A stretch of 40,105 bases of DNA from Pseudomonadota bacterium (GCA_004213175.1 SHAT01000015.1:1-40105); one strand, 5' to 3'. Counted from the stretch's first letter, positions 25,311-34,881 are shown. Numbers and translations are program-made. The notes: generated from the letters alone by a model not told the origin.

Positions 25311-26510
25311 ATGAATACAAATAGCATCCTAAAGAGACTAGCACTGTTTTTAGTTGGAGCATTGATCATTCCGACTTTTGCAGCTGCTGATATCAAAATG
25401 GGAATTATTTTGGGCTTTACTGGTCCAATCGAATCACTGACCCCGGACATGGGAAATTCTGCTGAGTTGGCTTTCAAAGAAGTTTCTGATTCCGGTCAGC
25501 TACTAGGAGGACAAAAGGTAAGAGTGGTCCGAGCAGATTCAACATGTATTGACGCAGCAGCAGCTACTGCAGCAGCCGAAAGACTGATCACATCTGATAA
25601 AGTGGTTGGCATCATGGGAGCAGACTGTTCCGGTGTTACAACAGCAATTGCCAATAATGTAGCTATTCCAAATGGAGTAACAATGGTTTCTCCTTCAGCT
25701 ACTTCACCGGCACTAACCACCATTGCGGATAATGGTTATTTCTTCCGTACTGCCCCTTCTGACGCACGACAGGGACAAGTACTAGCACAAATCACTGTGG
25801 AACGTGGTTTCAACGATGTTGCAGTTACTTTCATTAACAATGATTACGGCAAAGGCTTATCTGATTCATTCATTAATGCGTACAAGGGACTGGGTGGAAA
25901 AGTAAGTGCAGTTGTTCCTCACGAAGCTGACAAAGCAGATTTTTCTGCTGAAGTTGCAGCACTCAATGCCTCGGGAGCAAGTATACTCGCAGTTTTCGGT
26001 TATGTTGACCAGGGTGGCAATCACATTATCCAGGGATCCATAGATTCAGGTGCTTTCGACAAGTTCATTTTGGCAGACGGAATGTTTGGTGAATCTTTGT
26101 TGAAAAATATAGACGGTGACTTATCAGGAACATTCGGAACTGTTCCCGGAACTGATTCTAAAGGTGCTGCAAGTTTTGCTAAAATGGCAACTAGTGCTGG
26201 AATCAAAGGTGGTGGACCTTTCACTGGTGAATCTTATGACGCAGCAGCACTGCTTATGCTCGCTATGCAGTCCGGCGGTTCTACAGATCGTGCAGCACTT
26301 GCTTCCAATGTGTTGGCAGTTGCAAACACTCCAGGTGAAAAAATTATGCCAGGTGAATTGGGCAAAGCACTGCGAATCCTCGCAAATGGAGGAGCTGTGG
26401 ATTATGTCGGAGCTACCAATGTTGAATTGACAGGTGTAGGCGAAGCTGCAGGTTCTTACAAAGAATTTGAAGTTAAAGGTAAGGTTTTTTCCACAGTCCG
26501 CTTCCGCTAA
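25311..26510 (+). CDS. Liv-type (branched-chain amino-acid family) periplasmic binding protein
   Basis: 399 aa from ATG 25311, supported by GAGGAG five bases upstream and by a signal peptide (MNTNSILKRLALFLVGALIIPTFAAA within residues 1-26). The mature start DIKMGIILGFTGPIESL is typical of peripla_BP_6 proteins, as are RVVRADSTC, GADCSGVTTAIA, SPSATSPALT, FFRTAPSD and FINNDYGKGLSDSF. It therefore binds an amino acid, amide, urea or similar small polar ligand. No Liv permease or ATPase follows it. The only other Liv component is the LivM fragment at the far right edge, so this is an orphan gene or works with a distant transporter. It is followed by a hairpin at 26529-26563. Confidence 0.9.
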   Translation: MNTNSILKRLALFLVGALIIPTFAAADIKMGIILGFTGPIESLTPDMGNSAELAFKEVSDSGQLLGGQKVRVVRADSTCIDAAAATAAAERLITSDKVVGIMGADCSGVTTAIANNVAIPNGVTMVSPSATSPALTTIADNGYFFRTAPSDARQGQVLAQITVERGFNDVAVTFINNDYGKGLSDSFINAYKGLGGKVSAVVPHEADKADFSAEVAALNASGASILAVFGYVDQGGNHIIQGSIDSGAFDKFILADGMFGESLLKNIDGDLSGTFGTVPGTDSKGAASFAKMATSAGIKGGGPFTGESYDAAALLMLAMQSGGSTDRAALASNVLAVANTPGEKIMPGELGKALRILANGGAVDYVGATNVELTGVGEAAGSYKEFEVKGKVFSTVRFR

Positions 26511-26528
26511 TAAATTCTTTCTAAAGAA

Positions 26529-26563
26529 ATCCCCAGTCATAATATTTAGCCAAGACTGGGGAT
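26529..26563 (+). terminator. Hairpin downstream of the Liv-type binding protein
   Basis: A perfect 10-bp inverted repeat (ATCCCCAGTC at 26529-26538 and its complement at 26554-26563) with a 15-base loop lies 18 bases after the stop. No T-run follows, so it may be a transcript-stabilising or Rho-type end rather than a classic intrinsic terminator. Confidence 0.6.
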
Positions 26564-26674
26564 AGATAACATTATGACTTGCATTCATTTTTTATATGCT
26601 ACTATGATAAACACGAATGGTTAATCAATCCGAAAAGACATGATGCTATGCTAGGTATTAAACATCATGAGTAT

Positions 26675-26692
26675 CGTTACCAGAGGGTAGCG
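26675..26692 (+). promoter_or_regulatory. Small stem-loop in the 5' leader of the sugar-binding-protein gene
   Basis: CGTTACC and GGTAGCG pair over 7 positions (one G-U) with an AGAG loop, ending 33 bases before the ATG at 26726. The Shine-Dalgarno AAAGGGG is free just downstream of it. It could be a 5' stabilising hairpin; the promoter itself is not clear. Confidence 0.3.
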
Positions 26693-26725
26693 TAAACAAT
26701 TTTTACTTTAATTAAAGGGGTAAAC

Positions 26726-27994
26726 ATGTACAAAGAATTTTTAAAATATACTGTAGGATTTTTGTTTTCTGCAGGTATGACTGTAAGTCCAGCTTTGGCT
26801 GGAGGTGAAGCTGAAGTGCTACATTGGTGGACTTCAGGAGGAGAAGCAAAAGCATTACAAGTCCTTAAGGACGATTTTGCTAAAAAAGGTGGTATTTGGA
26901 AAGACATGCCTGTTGCAGGTGGTGGTGGAGATGCTGCAAATGTAACACTTAAGGCAAGAATAGTTGCAGGAGATCCTCCTACAGCATCACAAATAAAAGG
27001 GCCTACTATCCAAGAAAATGATGAAGCTGGAGTAGTAGCTCCTTACCATATCCATGATGTGGCTACAGCTGAAAACTGGGATTCATTATTGAGTTCTCAG
27101 GTAGCAAATCACATGAAGTGTGATGGATTTACAAAGTATTGCGCTGCTCCAGTAAACATACACCGTATTGACTGGTTCTGGGCTAACAAAAAAGTTCTAG
27201 ACTCCCATGGACTCAAAATGCCAACATCCTGGGATGAATTTAATGCTGCTGCTAGCAAGTTGCAGTCCGCTGGAATAATTCCATTTGCCCATGGGGGTCA
27301 GCCCTGGCAGGATGCTACAGTGTTTGAGGCCGTAATGCTTGGAATAGGTGGGAATGAATTTTATCAAAAAGCCATAGTGGAATTAGATATGAATGCTTTA
27401 AGTGGTTCGACAATGGTAAAGGTTTTCGACCAAATGCGAAAACTTCAAGGATTCACTGATAAAGGTATGCCTGGACGTGACTGGAACGTCGCGACTGCAA
27501 TGGTTATGAAAGGTGAAGCTGCATTCCAAATTATGGGTGACTGGGCTAAGGGGGAATTCTCCAATGCTGGTATGAAACCAGGAATCGATTTCTACTGTCT
27601 TCCTACTCCTTCAAACCATGGATATCTCTATAATGTTGACAGCTTCATTTTCTACGGAATGAAAGGCAAAAGCAAAGTCAATGGTCAAAAAATGCTTGCT
27701 AGTTCTATAATGGGAAAGAACTTTCAGAAAATTTTTAATATCTATAAAGGCTCTATTCCTGCTCGTTTAGACGTCCCAATGGACGAATTTGACATGTGTG
27801 CTAAGGGATCGGCTTCTGATCTGAAGTATTCTGCTATGACAGGAGGCTTACTACCAAGCTTTGCTCATGGAATGGCACTCCGTAATGCCCAAAAGGGAGC
27901 AATACAGGATGTTGTAACAGAGCATTTCAACTCCAACATGTCTTCTCATGAAGCTGCCAGAAGGCTAGCAGATGCAGTGCAGGCATCAATGTAA
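26726..27994 (+). CDS. Sugar ABC importer substrate-binding protein (GtsA-like, glucose/mannose type)
   Basis: 422 aa with a signal peptide (residues 1-25, cleavage after SPALA). The mature start EAEVLHWWTSGGEAKAL and the segments PVAGGGGDAANVTLKAR, GDPPTASQIKGPTIQ, GIIPFAHGGQPWQD and FQIMGDWAKGEF closely follow Pseudomonas GtsA and related glucose/mannose-binding proteins. The start has AAAGGGG upstream. The gene heads a four-gene importer (binding protein, two permeases, ATPase). It is followed by sugar dehydrogenase and sugar-acid dehydratase genes, so the ligand is probably an aldose such as a pentose, galactose or glucose. A hairpin region separates it from the permeases. Confidence 0.9.
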   Translation: MYKEFLKYTVGFLFSAGMTVSPALAGGEAEVLHWWTSGGEAKALQVLKDDFAKKGGIWKDMPVAGGGGDAANVTLKARIVAGDPPTASQIKGPTIQENDEAGVVAPYHIHDVATAENWDSLLSSQVANHMKCDGFTKYCAAPVNIHRIDWFWANKKVLDSHGLKMPTSWDEFNAAASKLQSAGIIPFAHGGQPWQDATVFEAVMLGIGGNEFYQKAIVELDMNALSGSTMVKVFDQMRKLQGFTDKGMPGRDWNVATAMVMKGEAAFQIMGDWAKGEFSNAGMKPGIDFYCLPTPSNHGYLYNVDSFIFYGMKGKSKVNGQKMLASSIMGKNFQKIFNIYKGSIPARLDVPMDEFDMCAKGSASDLKYSAMTGGLLPSFAHGMALRNAQKGAIQDVVTEHFNSNMSSHEAARRLADAVQASM

Positions 27995-28035
27995 ATTTGG
28001 ATTCCTAATAATTGCTTTTAAGAGAATCTTTTAAT

Positions 28036-28079
28036 CGCACCCTCCGAAACCTTCGGGTTTGATCTTTAAGGCGGGTGCG
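28036..28079 (+). terminator. Nested hairpin between sugar-binding protein and permease genes
   Basis: An outer 7-bp stem (CGCACCC at 28036-28042 with GGGTGCG at 28073-28079) encloses an inner stem AAACC-TTCG-GGTTT (28047-28060) with a UUCG tetraloop, and T-rich sequence follows. It lies 41 bases after the binding-protein stop. It matches the family pattern of an attenuator or mRNA-stabilising hairpin that raises binding-protein output over permeases. Confidence 0.7.
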
Positions 28080-28124
28080 TTTCTATTTCTTCGCCTGACA
28101 GCAAATCAACAAAATATTTTATAA

Positions 28125-29003
28125 ATGTTTTACTGGCTTCAGAAAAACCTTCCAAAAATTGTAATTGCCCCCTCATTTGCTGTTATTTTGTGGTTTGTAT
28201 ATGGTTTTGTACTTTGGACTTTTTATGTTTCACTTACAAAATCAAAGATGTTACCTCGTTACGATTTTTGGGGGATTGACCAGCATTTCCGTCTCTGGTC
28301 TAATCCGCGTTGGTATATTGCAGTAGAAAACCTGCTAATTTTTACTGTCCTCTTCGTTATCATTTGTTTACTGATAGGCATTCTACTTTCAATATTATTG
28401 GATCAGAAAATCCGTGCAGAAGGTTTTTTAAGGACAATATACCTATATCCAATGGCGCTCTCATTTATTGTAACAGGAACTGCATGGAAGTGGATGCTTA
28501 ACCCTAGTATGGGTATTGAAAAGCTCTTCACAGACTGGGGATTCACAGACTTTACTTTTGACTGGCTAGTAAACCGAGAAATGTCGATTTACACCATAGT
28601 TATTGCGGCTGTCTGGCAGTCCTCAGGGTTCGTAATGGCACTCTTTCTGGCTGGACTTCGTTCAATAGACGATGAAATAGTCAAGGCAGCGAAAATCGAT
28701 GGAGCCAGTATCTACAGTATCTACGTTACCATCATACTTCCTATGATGCGTCCCGTTTTCATGAGTTCCATTGTAATTCTGCTTCATATCTCAATAAAGA
28801 GTTATGATCTAGTGATCGCTCTGACTGGAGGTGGACCTGGAATATCTTCAGACATGCCTGCGGTTTTCATGACTGCAATGGCTTTTCATCGAAGTGAAAT
28901 TGGACTGGCTTCAGCAAGTGCAGTAATGATGTTCCTTACCATACTAGCTATTATTGTACCCTACCTTTATTCAGAACTGAGGAGGCAGGATGCAAACGCT
29001 TGA
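28125..29003 (+). CDS. Sugar ABC importer permease 1 (MalF/GtsB-like)
   Basis: 292 aa with six predicted membrane helices (first at ~14-36). The EAA coupling loop reads KAAKIDGASIYSIYVTIILP near residues 186-205, followed by ALTGGGPGISSDMPAVFM, both standard for CUT1 sugar permeases. The length is normal for GtsB/UgpA types and lacks the large MalF periplasmic loop. It overlaps the next permease gene by 14 bases. No strong Shine-Dalgarno is visible at its ATG, so expression may depend on the preceding hairpin region. Confidence 0.9.
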   Translation: MFYWLQKNLPKIVIAPSFAVILWFVYGFVLWTFYVSLTKSKMLPRYDFWGIDQHFRLWSNPRWYIAVENLLIFTVLFVIICLLIGILLSILLDQKIRAEGFLRTIYLYPMALSFIVTGTAWKWMLNPSMGIEKLFTDWGFTDFTFDWLVNREMSIYTIVIAAVWQSSGFVMALFLAGLRSIDDEIVKAAKIDGASIYSIYVTIILPMMRPVFMSSIVILLHISIKSYDLVIALTGGGPGISSDMPAVFMTAMAFHRSEIGLASASAVMMFLTILAIIVPYLYSELRRQDANA

Positions 29004-29895
29004 TTTTCAAGAGATGGAAAAAATTGAACGTTCCACTTACCGTAAACGTACTTTTTTTCGCTGGTTACTGTTTCTGGTGCTCGGACTCTTCGCTTTTTAC
29101 TATCTTGCACCACTTTATGTGATGATTGTAACTTCTCTAAAAACCATGGAAGAAATAAGGCAAGGTAACTTAATGAGCTTACCAGGAAATATAATATTCG
29201 ATTCATGGAAGACTGCGTGGAGTGGTCGGGGTGGAATTGATGCCGGCAATGTATTTCTTCGACCCTTCTTCTGGAACTCAATAAAAATGGTAGTACCTGC
29301 AGTCATGATCTCGACTTTCTTTGGTGCTCTGAATGGTTACGCTCTTACCAAATGGCGTTTCAGAGGAGATAACGTGGTATTCCTGATGTTTCTGTTTGGC
29401 TGTTTCATTCCATATCAGGCGATACTTTTGCCAATGGCCAGAACCCTTGGTGTTTTAGGTATCTCAAATTCTATCACCGGACTGGTAGTAGTACATTCTA
29501 TTTATGGTTTGAGTTTCACCACACTTTTCTTCCGTAATTACTATGTTTCAATTCCTGACGAAATGATAAAAGCAGCTAGGATTGATGGTGCAAGTTTTTT
29601 CAAAATTTTTTTCAAGGTTTTGCTACCAATTTCTGCGCCAATCATTGTTGTCACAGTGATATGGCAGTTTACAAATATTTGGAACGATTTTCTTTTCGGC
29701 TCTTCTTTCTCCTTTGGAGAAGCAGCCCCGATCCAAGTCGCACTCAATAATATGGTGCTTACCAGTACAAGTGTAAAAGAATATAACGTGGACATGGCTG
29801 CCGCATTCATTGCTGGAATCCCAACCCTGCTCGTTTATGTATTGGCTGGTAAATACTTCATTCGTGGACTTACTGCAGGTTCAGTTAAAGGGTAA
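28990..29895 (+). CDS. Sugar ABC importer permease 2 (MalG/GtsC-like)
   Basis: 301 aa with six predicted helices; a hydrophilic N-terminus of ~25 residues precedes the first (~26-46). The EAA loop reads KAARIDGASFFKIFFKVLLP (~196-215), and WQFTNIWNDFLFG (~225-237) is typical of the MalG side. The ATG at 28990 has GGAGG nearby and overlaps the first permease by 14 bases, so the two are translationally coupled as a heterodimer. It is followed after 48 bases by the ATPase. Confidence 0.9.
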   Translation: MQTLDFQEMEKIERSTYRKRTFFRWLLFLVLGLFAFYYLAPLYVMIVTSLKTMEEIRQGNLMSLPGNIIFDSWKTAWSGRGGIDAGNVFLRPFFWNSIKMVVPAVMISTFFGALNGYALTKWRFRGDNVVFLMFLFGCFIPYQAILLPMARTLGVLGISNSITGLVVVHSIYGLSFTTLFFRNYYVSIPDEMIKAARIDGASFFKIFFKVLLPISAPIIVVTVIWQFTNIWNDFLFGSSFSFGEAAPIQVALNNMVLTSTSVKEYNVDMAAAFIAGIPTLLVYVLAGKYFIRGLTAGSVKG

Positions 29896-29943
29896 GAGTC
29901 ACAATCATTAAAATAAGCGGGCTTATCAAAATTTAAGGAAAAT

Positions 29944-31044
29944 ATGGCAACTTTAAAAGTCAATAATCTTACCAAGAATTTCGGTAAAACTCAGGTTCTC
30001 AAGCAAATTAATCTTGAGGTAAGTGATGGTGAATTTATAGTCTTGCTCGGACCTTCAGGCTGTGGAAAATCAACTCTTCTCAATATAATTGCAGGACTAG
30101 AAAGTGTTGACGAAGGCGAAATAATGATTGATGAATATGTAGTTAACCGTGTTGAACCGAAAGATCGTAACATTGCGATGGTATTCCAATCGTATGCATT
30201 ATATCCAGCCATGACAGTCAGAGACAACGTAATTTTCGGACTTAAACAACGTAAAGTCTCTAAGGAGCATATAGAAAAATCTCTTAATCATTTTTCAAAA
30301 ATGCTGCAAATTGACCAACTGTTAGACCGCAAACCTGCACAACTTTCCGGAGGTCAGAGACAGCGTGTAGCAATGGGAAGAGCACTGGTACGTGAACCTC
30401 AAATTTTCCTCTTCGATGAACCTCTGTCAAATCTAGATGCTAAACTTCGTGTAGAAATGCGTCATGAAATAAATAAACTGCATGAAAAACTTGGAACTAC
30501 GATGATTTATGTTACACATGATCAAGTCGAAGCCATGAGCCTGGCTACTCGAATAGCAGTGATGAACGAAGGTATTATTCAACAGATTGGAACTCCACAG
30601 GAAATTTACGACAAGCCTAACAGCGTTTTTGTTGCAGACTTTATAGGTTCTCCTGCAATAAACCTAATTCATGGTACATTTTCTACAGATCAATCATCCC
30701 CATGTTTCATTCCAGAACAGCAAAAGGAAAATGTTAAAATTAACCTCAATGATTATTCTTTTAATTCAGAACCAAAAGAAGGTCAGAAAATAATTTTTGG
30801 ATTTCGACCAGAACACATTAGTCTTAGAGATGCTTCACTAAAGAGTCAATTACCGGTTGATCTGAAGCCTACACTGATAGAACTTACTGGGTATGAGAAG
30901 GAAGTTAGCTTTGAATTTTATGGGAACGAAATCACTGGAAGGCTTCCTCGTCATATGGATACTGAACTCGGAAGCCCCATCTCTCTTAGCCTCGACCTAT
31001 CAGAAATATCTATCTTTGACTGTGAGAGCACATTACGCATTTGA
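29944..31044 (+). CDS. Sugar ABC importer ATPase (UgpC/MsmK/GtsD-like)
   Basis: 366 aa. Walker A is GPSGCGKST at 36-44, Q-loop [11 protein letters not shown] (80-90), signature LSGGQ (134-138), Walker B FLFDEP (155-160) with D-loop SNLD, and switch histidine H192. The C-terminal TOBE/OB domain (~235-366) contains GFRPEHISL. These are the features of CUT1 sugar ATPases, which energise the two permeases encoded upstream. AAGGA precedes the ATG. It is the last importer gene. Two short inverted repeats follow before the SDR gene, so the catabolic genes may be separately tuned. Confidence 0.92.
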   Translation: MATLKVNNLTKNFGKTQVLKQINLEVSDGEFIVLLGPSGCGKSTLLNIIAGLESVDEGEIMIDEYVVNRVEPKDRNIAMVFQSYALYPAMTVRDNVIFGLKQRKVSKEHIEKSLNHFSKMLQIDQLLDRKPAQLSGGQRQRVAMGRALVREPQIFLFDEPLSNLDAKLRVEMRHEINKLHEKLGTTMIYVTHDQVEAMSLATRIAVMNEGIIQQIGTPQEIYDKPNSVFVADFIGSPAINLIHGTFSTDQSSPCFIPEQQKENVKINLNDYSFNSEPKEGQKIIFGFRPEHISLRDASLKSQLPVDLKPTLIELTGYEKEVSFEFYGNEITGRLPRHMDTELGSPISLSLDLSEISIFDCESTLRI

Positions 31045-31125
31045 CTCACACACACTACAAAGTTTTTAAAATATAGTTTATACGTTCTAACCATCCAAGT
31101 ACTAAAAGTTTGCATTTAGTTGGAT

Positions 31126-31151
31126 ATTGCATACTTCATCTCCTATGCAAT
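31126..31151 (+). terminator. Stem-loop between importer ATPase and SDR genes
   Basis: ATTGCATA (31126-31133) pairs with TATGCAAT (31144-31151) over 8 bp around a 10-base loop, and a short T-run (31158-31163) follows. A second, weaker 6-bp stem (31093-31098 with 31120-31125) lies directly before it. It may be a weak terminator or attenuator. Confidence 0.4.
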
Positions 31152-31169
31152 TAACTAATTTTTGATCAC

Positions 31170-31943
31170 ATGAATAGCTTCAACTACCCACATTATCCTG
31201 ATTTGAAAAACAAAGCTATTCTCATAACCGGTGGTGGCTCCGGAATTGGTGTATCTTTCGTAGAGGCATTTGCTCTTCAGGGGTCTAAAGTGGCTTTTCT
31301 TGACATTCAGGAGCAAGTTTCTAAGAAACTTGTCAAAAAACTAAATTCCAAAGGCACTGAAGCACTTTTTTTGAAATGCGATTTAACTGACATAGAAGCC
31401 CTAAAAAATGCAGTTTCAGAGGTAGAAAACAAGTTTGGAGCGATACGTGTACTAATCAACAACGCTGCCAGCGATGAAAGGCATGAACCAGATGATGTCA
31501 CTCCGGAATACTGGGAAAAACGTTTACGCTTAAATTTAAGTCACCATTTTTTTGCTGCACAGGCTGTAAAAACTGAAATGGCCAAGGCTGGTGGCGGTGC
31601 AATTATTAACATGGGTTCAATCAGCTGGCATATGGCTATGGAATTCATGCCGGGATACACATCATCAAAAGCTGCTATCGAAGGCCTAACTCAGAGTCTT
31701 GCACGCGGCTACGGTAAGTATCGTATCCGCGTCAATTGTATTGTTCCCGGTCAAGTTTGGACTTCAAGACAGATTAAGGAAATAATGACTCCAGAATACG
31801 AAAAGTTCATGACGGAAAAACAATGTCTGCCCGACCGTATTCTTCCAGAAGACATTGCTCAATTAGCATTGTTTCTCGCTTCTGACGCAGGACGCATGTG
31901 TACACGCCGGAATTATTTCATGGACGCAGGAATTGGCGCGTGA
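31170..31943 (+). CDS. SDR-family sugar dehydrogenase (aldose 1-dehydrogenase-like)
   Basis: 257 aa, classical short-chain dehydrogenase length. The cofactor motif TGGGSGIG is at 20-27, and D45 after the second strand suggests NAD preference. NNAA is at 97-100, the catalytic serine is S150 and YxxxK is Y163/K167. The stretch NNAASDERHEPDDVTPEYW resembles that of SDR L-arabinose, D-galactose and L-fucose dehydrogenases. Its position between a sugar importer and an arabinonate-type dehydratase, with a lactonase opposite, indicates that it oxidises an aldose at C1 to a lactone. Which sugar is unknown. Confidence 0.85.
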   Translation: MNSFNYPHYPDLKNKAILITGGGSGIGVSFVEAFALQGSKVAFLDIQEQVSKKLVKKLNSKGTEALFLKCDLTDIEALKNAVSEVENKFGAIRVLINNAASDERHEPDDVTPEYWEKRLRLNLSHHFFAAQAVKTEMAKAGGGAIINMGSISWHMAMEFMPGYTSSKAAIEGLTQSLARGYGKYRIRVNCIVPGQVWTSRQIKEIMTPEYEKFMTEKQCLPDRILPEDIAQLALFLASDAGRMCTRRNYFMDAGIGA

Positions 31944-32013
31944 CTTTGATCCATACAAAAGTGTATCAAGTTTATTATCACAATTGATAAAATCCAATCA
32001 AAGTATAAAATAA

Positions 32014-33792
32014 GTGACAAAGAAAAAAAAACACAAACTTAGAAGCCGAGAGTGGTTTGACATTACAGGTGATCCAAGTGAAACCGCTGGATACGTTGAA
32101 CGCTATACAAATTATGGAATCAGCGCGGCAGAACTCCGTTCTGGTAAACCAATTATCGGCATTGCACAAACTGGCAGTGACCTAGTTCCTTGTAATAGAG
32201 TCCACATGAGTCTAGTTCACCGTGTTCGTGACGGCATTCGTGAATCCGGCGGAATACCCATGGAGTTCCCTGTTCATCCTATCCAGGAAACCGGCAAAAG
32301 GCCCACAGCTGCATTAGACCGTAATCTCCAATACCTTGGGCTGGTCGAGGTCCTTTTCGGCTATCCTATCGACGGTGTGGTGCTTACAATCGGCTGTGAC
32401 AAAACAACACCTGCCCTATTAATGGCTGCTGCAACCGTTGATATTCCTGCAATATGCCTTTCATCTGGTCCGATGATGAACGGGTACTGGAAGGGCGAAA
32501 GAGCCGGATCAGGCACCATAAAATGGAAAGCAAGAAAATTACTTGCAGCTGGTGAGATTGACGAAGAAGAATTCATAAAGCTTGTTGTTGATGCTACAAC
32601 TTCTCCGGGATACTGTAATACTATGGGTACAGCAACCACGATGAATTCTCTGGCGGAAGGACTTGGTATGTCCATGCCAGGATGCGCTGCTATCCCTGCA
32701 CCCCTCAGTGAAAGGGGAGAAATGTCATATCTGACGGGGCTACGGATTGTAGATATGGTGAAAGAAGACCTAACACCATCTAAAATTCTTACAAGAGAAG
32801 CTTTTGAAAATTCAATTGTTTTGAATTCAGCTATCGGAGGTTCCACCAATGCCCCAATTCATATCAATGCAATTGCTCGGCATGTCGGTTTAGAACTCGA
32901 GATAGAGGACTGGGAAAAGGTTGGATTTAAAATTCCAATGTTGGTAAATCTACAACCGGCAGGAAAGTACCTTGGTGAGGATTTCCATCGTGCCGGTGGA
33001 GTTCCAGCTGTAATGAACGCCCTGCTAAAGGCAGGTAAACTTCACAACAACGCACTTACTGTCAATGGAAAAACTGTTGCAGATAATTATGATGCTACCG
33101 CTACAAAGGATATTGATGTAATCAGTACTTTCATGAAACCAATGATTGAAAACGCTGGATTCATTATTCTCAAAGGGAATATATTCGATTCGGCTGTGAT
33201 GAAAACATCTGTTATCAGTAACACTTTTCGTTCTCAGTATCTTTCCAATCCAGATAGTAAAAACGTTTTTGAGGTACGTGCAATAGTTTTTGAAGGTCCG
33301 GAAGACTATCACTCGCGTATAAACGATCCACAACTGAACATCGACGTTGACTGTATTCTTGTGATCCGCGGCTGCGGTCCAGTAGGTTATCCTGGCTCAG
33401 CAGAGGTAGTAAATATGCAACCTCCAGACAGATTGATCCGGAAAGGTATACTTGAGCTACCTACGCTTGGCGATGGACGGCAAAGTGGAACATCCGGCAG
33501 TCCATCCATACTTAACGTTTCCCCAGAATCAGCTGTGGGGGGAGGATTGGCCTTGTTGAAAACAGGTGACATTTTACGGATTGACCTAAACCATGGATCT
33601 ATGAATGTTCTACTTGATGAATCAGAACTCAAAAAGCGCAGAAAAAACTTAAAATCAGTTATAATTGAGCATCAGACCCCATGGCAAGAAATTTATAGAG
33701 ATACAGTAGGACAGCTTTCTCGAGGCGGTATCATAGAACTTGCTGCTAAATATCGAAAAGTCAAAAAAACTATTCCGAGACACTCACACTGA
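32014..33792 (+). CDS. IlvD/Edd-family sugar-acid dehydratase (L-arabinonate dehydratase-like)
   Basis: 592 aa from GTG 32014; the N-terminus [11 protein letters not shown] matches the family's usual start. The three [2Fe-2S] cysteines are C60, C128 and C201, exactly one position beyond those reported for Rhizobium arabinonate dehydratase (C59, C127, C200). K130 in GCDKTTPA is in place of the carbamylated Mg2+-binding lysine. [13 protein letters not shown] near residue 490 holds the catalytic serine. This group removes water from C2/C3 of aldonates (L-arabinonate, D-xylonate, D-galactonate or similar), giving 2-keto-3-deoxy acids. It lies 70 bases after the SDR gene and converges on the lactonase gene. 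No keto-deoxy-acid aldolase or dehydratase follows in the window. Confidence 0.92.
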   Translation: MTKKKKHKLRSREWFDITGDPSETAGYVERYTNYGISAAELRSGKPIIGIAQTGSDLVPCNRVHMSLVHRVRDGIRESGGIPMEFPVHPIQETGKRPTAALDRNLQYLGLVEVLFGYPIDGVVLTIGCDKTTPALLMAAATVDIPAICLSSGPMMNGYWKGERAGSGTIKWKARKLLAAGEIDEEEFIKLVVDATTSPGYCNTMGTATTMNSLAEGLGMSMPGCAAIPAPLSERGEMSYLTGLRIVDMVKEDLTPSKILTREAFENSIVLNSAIGGSTNAPIHINAIARHVGLELEIEDWEKVGFKIPMLVNLQPAGKYLGEDFHRAGGVPAVMNALLKAGKLHNNALTVNGKTVADNYDATATKDIDVISTFMKPMIENAGFIILKGNIFDSAVMKTSVISNTFRSQYLSNPDSKNVFEVRAIVFEGPEDYHSRINDPQLNIDVDCILVIRGCGPVGYPGSAEVVNMQPPDRLIRKGILELPTLGDGRQSGTSGSPSILNVSPESAVGGGLALLKTGDILRIDLNHGSMNVLLDESELKKRRKNLKSVIIEHQTPWQEIYRDTVGQLSRGGIIELAAKYRKVKKTIPRHSH

Positions 33793-33815
33793 TAAAAGCT
33801 CAAAGTTCGTTAGAC

Positions 33816-34712
33816 CTAGCCTGCAAAGGCAGGTGAAACAAAACCTTTGGTTTTCGTTTCAACCTTGAAGAGCCCTCCTGCAAGTGGATTCTCATCAAGA
33901 TTGAGATTACGTGCAGCAGTTGTAATATAGAGTGTGCTTAAATCACGTCCTCCAAAAGCACAACTAGTTATTTGTGTAACAGGCAGTTTCACTGTCCCTA
34001 AGAGTTCGGCCTGAGGACTGAAACAACTTACACGAGCACCACCCCAATGCGCCAACCATACACGGTTTTCTATATCTACAGTGATTCCGTCGGGAAACCC
34101 ATCTGTTTCACTATTCAGCCTGATAAATTCACGGCGGTTGTTAATTGAACCATCAGGATGTTTATCAAAGACCCAAACAGTTCTGCCAAAGGTATCAACA
34201 TGATAAAGTGTGCAGTCATCAGAACTAATTGCCGGTCCATTAGGACAGATGTATGGACCGTCCCAACTTGAGTAACTTAGATCTGGATCAATCCTGAATA
34301 GACAACCAGTTGTTTTTTTTTCCGGATCATGAGAACGTCCCGCCCATATTCTTCCTTCACTGTCACATTTGGCATCATTGAAGCGATTTTCAGATTCTTG
34401 CGGGTCGGGAAGCAACGCAAAAGTACGCTTTCCAGAACTAAGATCCAGAAAATAAACCCCGGAACTGCAACCCATAACAAATCCTTCATTATTACGTCTT
34501 GGCAAAACCCATCCAGTTTTTTCTTCTAATTTCCAACTATGCTTGTCACAAGTTGACTCTTTGTAAGAATGTAGCATCTGCCCATCAATATCTAAGAAAA
34601 AAACAGATTGTTCTGCGTAAAAATCACTATCAATCCAAAGCGGACCTTCTCCGCAAATCGCCTGAATTTTCCAGACACATTCTACTTCCCCCACCAGGTC
34701 AAAGTTGTTCAT
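33816..34712 (-). CDS. SMP-30/gluconolactonase-family sugar lactonase
   Basis: 298 aa from ATG 34712, preferred because AAAGGAG precedes it; ATG 34730 is an alternative. It is a six-bladed beta-propeller. The single-metal ligands of the family are present: Glu in CGEGPLW, Asn in RFNDAKC (also the substrate-contacting segment), Asn in CPNGPAIS and Asp in PDGITVD. The family hydrolyses aldonolactones to open-chain aldonates, the step between the SDR dehydrogenase and the IlvD/Edd dehydratase. It is encoded on the opposite strand, converging with the dehydratase (23 bases between stops), so it has its own promoter. No signal peptide, hence cytosolic. Confidence 0.88.
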   Translation of the reverse strand: MNNFDLVGEVECVWKIQAICGEGPLWIDSDFYAEQSVFFLDIDGQMLHSYKESTCDKHSWKLEEKTGWVLPRRNNEGFVMGCSSGVYFLDLSSGKRTFALLPDPQESENRFNDAKCDSEGRIWAGRSHDPEKKTTGCLFRIDPDLSYSSWDGPYICPNGPAISSDDCTLYHVDTFGRTVWVFDKHPDGSINNRREFIRLNSETDGFPDGITVDIENRVWLAHWGGARVSCFSPQAELLGTVKLPVTQITSCAFGGRDLSTLYITTAARNLNLDENPLAGGLFKVETKTKGFVSPAFAG

Positions 34713-34881
34713 AATCTCCTTTACAGTCATTCCTGTATGTCAACTTGTCAAAACTAAAATTAGAGTCTGTAGATTTTCTTGCTCGAGATATCAAATAACA
34801 ATTTTTGCTAATATTAATCATCTAGAATTCTCACCCACCATATTGAGATGAACAAACTTTTTACATGAACTATAACTAAAG

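Noticed and set aside
26124-26588. 154-codon minus-strand frame opposite the Liv-type binding protein
   Set aside because: It is a shadow of the clearly coding plus strand: Cys/His/Ser-rich composition, no ribosome site, no domain.
33820-33833. CCTGC-AAAG-GCAGG stem-loop between the converging dehydratase and lactonase genes
   Set aside because: It lies in the last codons of the lactonase, has only a 5-bp stem and no T-run on either strand, so I do not call a terminator.
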